DNA of 64,000 nucleotides from Polyangiaceae bacterium (lineage in GTDB: Bacteria; Myxococcota_A; Polyangia; Polyangiales; Polyangiaceae), in the NCBI GenBank assembly GCA_025936115.1, contig JAICTZ010000004.1:1-64000 (forward strand). Direction: 5' to 3'. Position 1 is the stretch's first letter; every line of letters starts with the position of its first letter. The position numbers were made by a program, and so were the translations under genes. Below the pieces are notes generated by a model. It was not told the origin of the DNA. It worked only from the letters and a program-made list of their open reading frames with translations, and ran no database searches. Shown here one piece after another: positions 59,328 to 64,000 of the stretch.

Positions 59328-60582
59328 CAGACTCTTCCACCAGATCGATCTGGACCTTCTTCGAGCCGGCCGAGAGCAAGATCTGCTTCACGACGCCCTG
59401 AGCGTTCGCCTTCGAAGTCATGCCGCGCTGGCCGAGCGAAGACGAGACGCTCATGCCGTCGCCTTCGGGAGCCACCTCGTAGCTGACCTTGGACGGGTTC
59501 GCGGCGTCGACCGAAGGGTCGTACTCCATCTCCTCGAATTTGGCTTTTTTCTTGGAAGCGGCAAGGGCCTTGAGCTTCAGCTCGACCGCATAGTGACCCT
59601 TGAGCGGCTGCTTCGACTTGAAACTACCGTTGACGGCCTTGCCTTGAATGGTTCCGACGTAGTTGTACCCGGCCTTCGTGCGCTCGATATCGATGGTGTA
59701 GGCGGTCTCGCCGTTCTCGGCTGAAACGTATTTGCCCGTCGCGATCGCGCCGTCCTTGTCCATCGCGATGATCTCGGCGTCGTCGTCGAACGACATTTCG
59801 CCGGGTCCAGCAGGCAGAAAGCGCGCGGAGAGCGCGATGCGGCTCACTTTGCCGCCGTCCTGCACGTAGGTGGTTTCCCGCGAGAACCCGACAGGTACGC
59901 CGTCGACCGACACGATCCAGAGCTCGCCGCGCGTCGGGGCGCCGCGCGTGCTCTGGAATTTGAAGCTCTTCGCGAACTCGGAGGTCACGCGCGCAAAGCT
60001 CTTGGCGTATCCGGGCGTGTCGAGCCAGCACATGAGCGGATACTCCGAGCGCGGCACGACGATGAGCTTGAAATCGCCCGCGAATTTCTCACCCTGTCGC
60101 TCCACCTGATACACGCCGCGAATCGCGAGCATCGGCTCGAGCGCTTGGTGGTCGACGTAGTAGGGCGCGAGATAGCTGAACTTCACGTTCTTCGCGGCCT
60201 CTTTCAACATGATGTTCACGGCCGCTCCCGCGTCGATCACGTGATCGTAGACGAAGCACTCGAGTGGTCCGCCCCAGCCGAGGTCGGCGGTGACGGCGAA
60301 GCCTTGATCCTTGCGCTCGATCTTCGGCGGAGCTTTCGCTTCGACGTACGCCGTGAATTTCTCGCCCCCGCGGACAGGCTGCTTGCCGATCGGCTCCGCC
60401 TCTTGCTCGAGCTTTTCTTTGATGCTGCCGCCGCCGGCTCCGCTCGGCTCGGCTCCGCTCGGCGTCGCGGGCTGTGCGCCTGCCCCGCCGTGGCCGGCGC
60501 AGCCGAGCGAGCAGAGACCGAAAGCAAAGCCGAGCCGGAGCAGACGAGCCGCGGGCGTACGCCGCGTGAAGTTGCGAGCCAT
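59317..60582 (-). CDS. Hypothetical lipoprotein
   Basis: 421 residues with the lipobox SLGC (Cys 28) after a basic N-terminus. The body has no recognisable family; it is rich in beta-strand-like segments (YVEAKAPPKIERKDQGFAVT, GELWIVSVDGVPVGFSRETT) and Lys/Glu. Because its end overlaps the transglutaminase-like gene by 11 bases, the two products probably work together, for example as chaperone or substrate. ATG 60582; divergent from a small lipoprotein gene. Confidence 0.7.
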   Translation of the reverse strand: MARNFTRRTPAARLLRLGFAFGLCSLGCAGHGGAGAQPATPSGAEPSGAGGGSIKEKLEQEAEPIGKQPVRGGEKFTAYVEAKAPPKIERKDQGFAVTADLGWGGPLECFVYDHVIDAGAAVNIMLKEAAKNVKFSYLAPYYVDHQALEPMLAIRGVYQVERQGEKFAGDFKLIVVPRSEYPLMCWLDTPGYAKSFARVTSEFAKSFKFQSTRGAPTRGELWIVSVDGVPVGFSRETTYVQDGGKVSRIALSARFLPAGPGEMSFDDDAEIIAMDKDGAIATGKYVSAENGETAYTIDIERTKAGYNYVGTIQGKAVNGSFKSKQPLKGHYAVELKLKALAASKKKAKFEEMEYDPSVDAANPSKVSYEVAPEGDGMSVSSSLGQRGMTSKANAQGVVKQILLSAGSKKVQIDLVEESGGL

Positions 60583-60676
60583 GCCCCGAGGGTATCAGTG
60601 CTCCGTGAAATCCGGCCATGTGCGTGTGACACCCACGTAAGGCTCGGGCGGGGAAACGTGTGCTATCGTCGGGCCG

Positions 60677-60997
60677 ATGCTGAAGCTCGGCGGGCGCGTC
60701 GGTTGGGTCGTCATGGCGTGGGGCGTTGCCGGTTGCTCGCACCACGATGTCTCGTTGAAGTTTCCGGATACGTCTCCGGGCGAGGAATACGTCTGTTACG
60801 GGGGCGGCAACGACGCCGAGGCGTGCTCGCCCCAGGCTCGAACCGATCCGTCCAAGGACAATCGCGAGGGCACCGTTTACGTGATCGTGCCGCACGCCTG
60901 TAAGGGACACGTCAACGAGATCACGATCCACGGCGCCGGCTCGTCGAAGCCGATCGTCGACGTGAAGTGCGCGCCGCTCGAGAACAAGATCCAATGA
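60677..60997 (+). CDS. Small lipoprotein
   Basis: 106 residues with lipobox VAGC (Cys 20) and a short Cys-rich body (YVCYGGGNDAEACSPQ, IVPHACKGHVNEITIHG). No family is recognised. It lies 7 bp upstream of the FAD oxidoreductase gene, with GAGGGGG between them serving as ribosome-binding site, so they form an operon. It may anchor or assist the enzyme. Confidence 0.6.
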   Translation: MLKLGGRVGWVVMAWGVAGCSHHDVSLKFPDTSPGEEYVCYGGGNDAEACSPQARTDPSKDNREGTVYVIVPHACKGHVNEITIHGAGSSKPIVDVKCAPLENKIQ

Positions 60998-61004
60998 GGG
61001 GGAC

Positions 61005-62585
61005 ATGCCGCCGACGTTTCCGCACACGCAGGTCAAAGCCGTTGCGTTCACGAACTACTCGGGGGTGATCCGGGACCGGTCGGTCCCCGTCTACTGCACG
61101 CCCGACGGGGGCAGCGATGCCGGCGTCTTGCGCCGACACGGCGACGCCGTGCGCGCCATCGTCGCTTACGCCTTCGGGCAAAACCCGCCGGCGACGCTGC
61201 GCACCGTCGGCAGCACTTGGTCGTTCTCGAATTTGATCGAGCCGGGCAGCGTCGTGCTCGACCCAGTAAACTTCACGTTCATCGAGCGCATACCCGCCGA
61301 GTTCTTCACCCAGAGCTATCAAGCACGGAGCGAGCGCGGTTTCGTGCCGCTCTTCGTCGAGGGCGGGACGCAAATCGGCGCGCTCAATCGCCGGCTCGGC
61401 GCCGACCTCGGGCTCGCGCTCCAGACCTCGGGCGCAGCCGACGGACAGCGCGTCGCGGGCGCGCTCGCCACGGGGACGCACGGCGCAGCGCTGCAAGTGG
61501 GCGCGCTCCACGATACGGTGCTCGGGCTCTACCTCGTGGTGGCGCCGAATCAGGCCATCTTCGTGCAATCGGGCTCCGCGCAGTTCGCGTCGAGCGAAAT
61601 CGCGCCGTGGCTCGAGGAGCAAACCGGCATTCCCACCGAGCACGCGGCGGACGACACGCTATTTCGCGCAGCGCTCGTCGCGCTCGGCTCGCTCGGTGTC
61701 GTGTTCGGTGTCGTGCTCGAGGCTACGCCGCTCTATCGCCTCAAGTTCAAGACGCTCGCGCGGCCTCACGACGACCCGAGCGTGTGGCAAGCAATCCGCA
61801 CACTCGACACGAGCCCGCTCCATCCCGAAACCGTGCTGCACCCGTATCACTTCAACGTGACGATGCACCCCTACCCGCCGCGCGGCGCCCTCGGGCTCGT
61901 CGCGACCCTGATGTGGAAAGTGCCCCCCGGCGGCATCGCGTTCGATTCGCCGCTGCCGGGCATCCCGCGCGCCTCGACCGATCTGATGAGCCTGATCGGC
62001 AGTCTGACGCAGGCGCTCGGCGGGCCCCTCGGCGCCCCGCTCGAGCGCGCCGTGCTCGAACGCATGATTTCCGAACAACTCCACCTGCACGACGGGACGG
62101 GTGACGGGTTTCCCGGGCACATGTTCGGGCCCACGTCACTGCCGCCGGGTGCGGGCGCGAGCACCGAAATCGTGGTCGATCACGCGGATTCCGAGCGCAC
62201 GCTCGAGCTCGTCTTCCGCGTGCTCGGCGAACGGGCAAGCCGCGGCGACTTCTTGCTCGGCGCGGTCGGCGTGCGCTTCGTACCCGAGACGCAAGCGTTC
62301 CTCGGCATGAACGTCAACGCCATGAACACGTACATCGAGCTACCGAGCATTCGAAACGACGGCGTGCTCCGCATTTACGAGGCGCTCTGGGACCGCCTGG
62401 AGCAAGCAGACATTCCCTTCACGTGCCATTGGGGCCAGCTCGGCGGGATGAACGAGACGCGACTGCGCCGTTATTTCGGCGGGCGCGTCGACGCCTGGAA
62501 GAGCGCGCGCGCTCGACTGCTCGATCCCGTGGGCCAGCGGGTCTTCGAGGCGGCACTCCTGCGCGACGTAGGCCTCTCGAGCTAG
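61005..62585 (+). CDS. FAD-linked oxidoreductase, sugar-lactone/alditol oxidase-like
   Basis: 526 residues of the VAO/PCMH flavoprotein family. FAD-binding elements are visible: TLRTVGSTWSFSNLIEPGS, FVEGGTQIGALNRRLGADLG and VAGALATGTHGAAL. The C-terminal half fits the ALO-type substrate domain, including FTCHWGQLGGMNETRLRRYF near the end. The family oxidises aldonolactones, alditols or related compounds and releases hydrogen peroxide. The covalent His site is not certain by eye. Operon with the small lipoprotein. Confidence 0.85.
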   Translation: MPPTFPHTQVKAVAFTNYSGVIRDRSVPVYCTPDGGSDAGVLRRHGDAVRAIVAYAFGQNPPATLRTVGSTWSFSNLIEPGSVVLDPVNFTFIERIPAEFFTQSYQARSERGFVPLFVEGGTQIGALNRRLGADLGLALQTSGAADGQRVAGALATGTHGAALQVGALHDTVLGLYLVVAPNQAIFVQSGSAQFASSEIAPWLEEQTGIPTEHAADDTLFRAALVALGSLGVVFGVVLEATPLYRLKFKTLARPHDDPSVWQAIRTLDTSPLHPETVLHPYHFNVTMHPYPPRGALGLVATLMWKVPPGGIAFDSPLPGIPRASTDLMSLIGSLTQALGGPLGAPLERAVLERMISEQLHLHDGTGDGFPGHMFGPTSLPPGAGASTEIVVDHADSERTLELVFRVLGERASRGDFLLGAVGVRFVPETQAFLGMNVNAMNTYIELPSIRNDGVLRIYEALWDRLEQADIPFTCHWGQLGGMNETRLRRYFGGRVDAWKSARARLLDPVGQRVFEAALLRDVGLSS

Positions 62586-62625
62586 TGACTCGCCCCGTAA
62601 CGTCGTCTGCGGCCACCAACTCGCC

Positions 62626-63162
62626 TTAGCGCGGCGAAGCGCTACGTGCGGCGGCGTAGCCCTGGTGCAAGAAATCCGAAATCGCTGCGATGGCGAAAAT
62701 GCTGCTGGCGAGGCGCGTGGCGCGCGGAAAGAACACTAATGACGCGCTGAGACCTGCCGCGACCCACGGCCCCGTACAGAACTGACACGTGATGAGACTG
62801 CCAACCGCACGGCGTAGCCCGTGGCCGCGCGGCTCTTCCTTCACCTGACCGGCCCCGTCGCTGCCGGCGTAGTGCGTGAACGGCACGCGTAGCGGAATCG
62901 TCACGCGCGCGTGGGTGAGCACGCGCGACAACTCGTGCGTCGCAACACCGAGCAGCACGATGTCGGACGGCGGGATGGACGCGGGTAAGCGACGTTTGAA
63001 GCGGGCAACGCCGACGAGCGTCGCAAAAGTGCCCAAAAACGCCAGCATCATCGTGGCGTAGCCTTGAATCGGCAGCTCTTCGCGAGCTCCGGCGGCGTAC
63101 GCTTCGATCGCCTTTTCCGTGGGATTCCGGTCGGACTGCGAACGCGAGATTTCGAGAGTCAA
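62626..63162 (-). CDS. DUF1360 family membrane protein
   Basis: 178 residues. It shows DUF1360 features: DIVLLGVATHELSRVLTHAR, VPFTHYAGSDGAGQVKEEPR and LITCQFCTGPWVAAG, with a Cys-x2-Cys pair in the last. Two to three membrane segments (YATMMLAFLGTFATLVGVA, FCTGPWVAAGLSASLVFF). Family role unknown, often spore- or envelope-associated in other bacteria. ATG 63162; divergent from the partial kinase. Confidence 0.85.
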   Translation of the reverse strand: MTLEISRSQSDRNPTEKAIEAYAAGAREELPIQGYATMMLAFLGTFATLVGVARFKRRLPASIPPSDIVLLGVATHELSRVLTHARVTIPLRVPFTHYAGSDGAGQVKEEPRGHGLRRAVGSLITCQFCTGPWVAAGLSASLVFFPRATRLASSIFAIAAISDFLHQGYAAARSASPR

Positions 63163-63367
63163 GCTTCACGGGACCAAGCAGACAACGTGCCACATCGTCC
63201 GACCTGTCGCGTCATATCCTTCGCAACACGAGTGAGGCGATGTGCGCGGCCGCATCCGGCACTCGCACTCGATTGCTCCCTCGGAACAAAGTTCGCCCGG
63301 GAAGGGAAAGGAACACGCTATTCTCGAGGCAGGGTGGGCCCTCACGGGTCTTAAGGAAAGCGCTGCA

Positions 63368-64000
63368 ATGTTCTTGGAAGGGTATGCCATCGAGGAGCTC
63401 ATCGCGCGCTCGGAGCGCAACTCCGTACGCCGCGCGCGACGCCTGCGGGACGGGGTTCGCGTCATCATCAAGACGTCGACTACGGAGTACCCGACCGCGC
63501 GCGACGTCCGGCGGCTCGAGCTCGAACACCATCTGCTCACGAAGCTGCGCTGCCCGAGCGTGATCGAGGTGCTGGGACTCGAGCGCCGCGCGGGCCGGCT
63601 CGCGCTCGTGCTCGAGGATTTCGGCGGTGAAAGGCTACCGAGCAGTCCCGGTCACGGCCTGCCGCTCGAGCGCTTCTTCCCACTCGCCCGCGGCATCGTG
63701 CGCGCGCTCGGCGATATTCACTCCCGTGGCGTGATTCACAAGGACGTAAACCCGCGCAACGTGCTCGTGAATCCCAAGACGGGCGTCGTCAAGCTCATCG
63801 ATTTCTCACTGTCGTCCGAGCTCTCGCGCGAACACGCCGCAGCCCTGCCGTGCAAGGACCTCGAGGGCACGCTGCCGTATCTCGCTCCGGAGCAGACCGG
63901 ACGCATGAACCGGGACATCGACCAGCGCAGCGACTACTACGCGCTCGGCGTCACCTTTTACGAGCTGCTCACGGGCTCGCTCCCGTTCACGGCCCCCGAC
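63368..64000 (+). CDS. Large protein kinase (trifunctional kinase/ATPase/histidine kinase type), 5' part
   Basis: The frame is open from ATG 63368 to the window end, about 211 residues, all in the kinase domain. It has VRVIIKTSTTEYPTARDVRR, catalytic loop HSRGVIHKDVNPRNVLVN, LIDFSLSSEL and LEGTLPYLAPEQTGRMNRDI. The loop HKDxNPxN, with Asn in place of Lys, and APEQTGRMNR are features of the large multidomain family carrying kinase, AAA-ATPase, GAF and histidine kinase domains. The remainder is beyond the window. AAGGAAA lies 9 bases upstream of the ATG. Confidence 0.85.
   Translation, partial: MFLEGYAIEELIARSERNSVRRARRLRDGVRVIIKTSTTEYPTARDVRRLELEHHLLTKLRCPSVIEVLGLERRAGRLALVLEDFGGERLPSSPGHGLPLERFFPLARGIVRALGDIHSRGVIHKDVNPRNVLVNPKTGVVKLIDFSLSSELSREHAAALPCKDLEGTLPYLAPEQTGRMNRDIDQRSDYYALGVTFYELLTGSLPFTAPD

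Noticed and set aside
60089..61051. 320-aa ORF across the divergent lipoprotein promoter
   Set aside because: Arg/Ala-rich shadow running through both real lipoprotein genes.

Overview
The window looks like chromosomal DNA of a high-GC myxobacterium of the class Polyangia (Sorangium/Polyangium type). I infer this from strong G/C preference at third codon positions, four Ser/Thr kinases of the Hanks type, a Myxococcales-type ECF sigma factor, an FHA-type enhancer-binding protein, a MYXO-CTERM anchor, cysteine-rich DUF4215/MopE-like lipoproteins with Gly/Ser/Thr-rich linkers, and an asparaginyl-tRNA synthetase. I saw no rRNA, tRNA, CRISPR array or phage module.

Layout. 0-12.4 kb: an unknown gene, a WYL regulator, an MDR oxidoreductase, a membrane protein, a zinc-ribbon protein, two Cys-rich lipoproteins, a LysM/M15-like envelope protein, an FHA/AAA+ regulator lacking GAFTGA, and a ZU5-like lipoprotein. 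12.4-17.5 kb: a methyltransferase, a HAD phosphatase and two GT-C-like membrane glycosyltransferases, probably an envelope-glycan locus. 17.7-24 kb: a PAS hybrid histidine kinase, a secreted 'carbohydrate-binding V/XII' type protein, an SDR, a nucleoside deoxyribosyltransferase and a TPR protein. 24-27.5 kb: an ECF sigma factor followed 10 bp later by a membrane kinase with a zinc-finger N-terminus, then a LuxR-type regulator. 28-38 kb: ExoIII, a possibly disrupted gene, DUF2721, an Omp85 barrel, a PLD/cardiolipin synthase, PolX-PHP with altered polymerase residues, HDOD-PilZ, GFA and alanine dehydrogenase.

38-51.5 kb: a heparinase-like MYXO-CTERM protein, a kinase-HDOD fusion, a fibro-slime lipoprotein with an inserted coiled coil, a YozE-like protein, a hemerythrin with a histone-H1-like tail, a further kinase, AsnS and a membrane-anchored hydrolase-like protein. 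51.5-55.1 kb is the accessory region: a 21-bp minisatellite, a consensus sigma-70 promoter, a REP-associated (Y1/HUH) transposase gene and a complete IS5-type element. 55.2-64 kb: a large MopE/beta-helix lipoprotein, two overlapping lipoprotein genes (one transglutaminase-like), a small lipoprotein with an FAD oxidase, DUF1360, and the start of a large kinase that runs off the window.

The most notable signal is a family of four dispersed hairpin elements (about 24.1, 37.8, 52.7 and 55.0 kb). Each has a stem-loop followed by the same tail, close to CGATCGATNAAACGGTCTCSGG. One copy lies inside the reading frame of the REP-associated transposase, which makes that transposase the natural candidate for the enzyme that spread them. 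Functions are assigned from motifs read by eye; no database search was possible.
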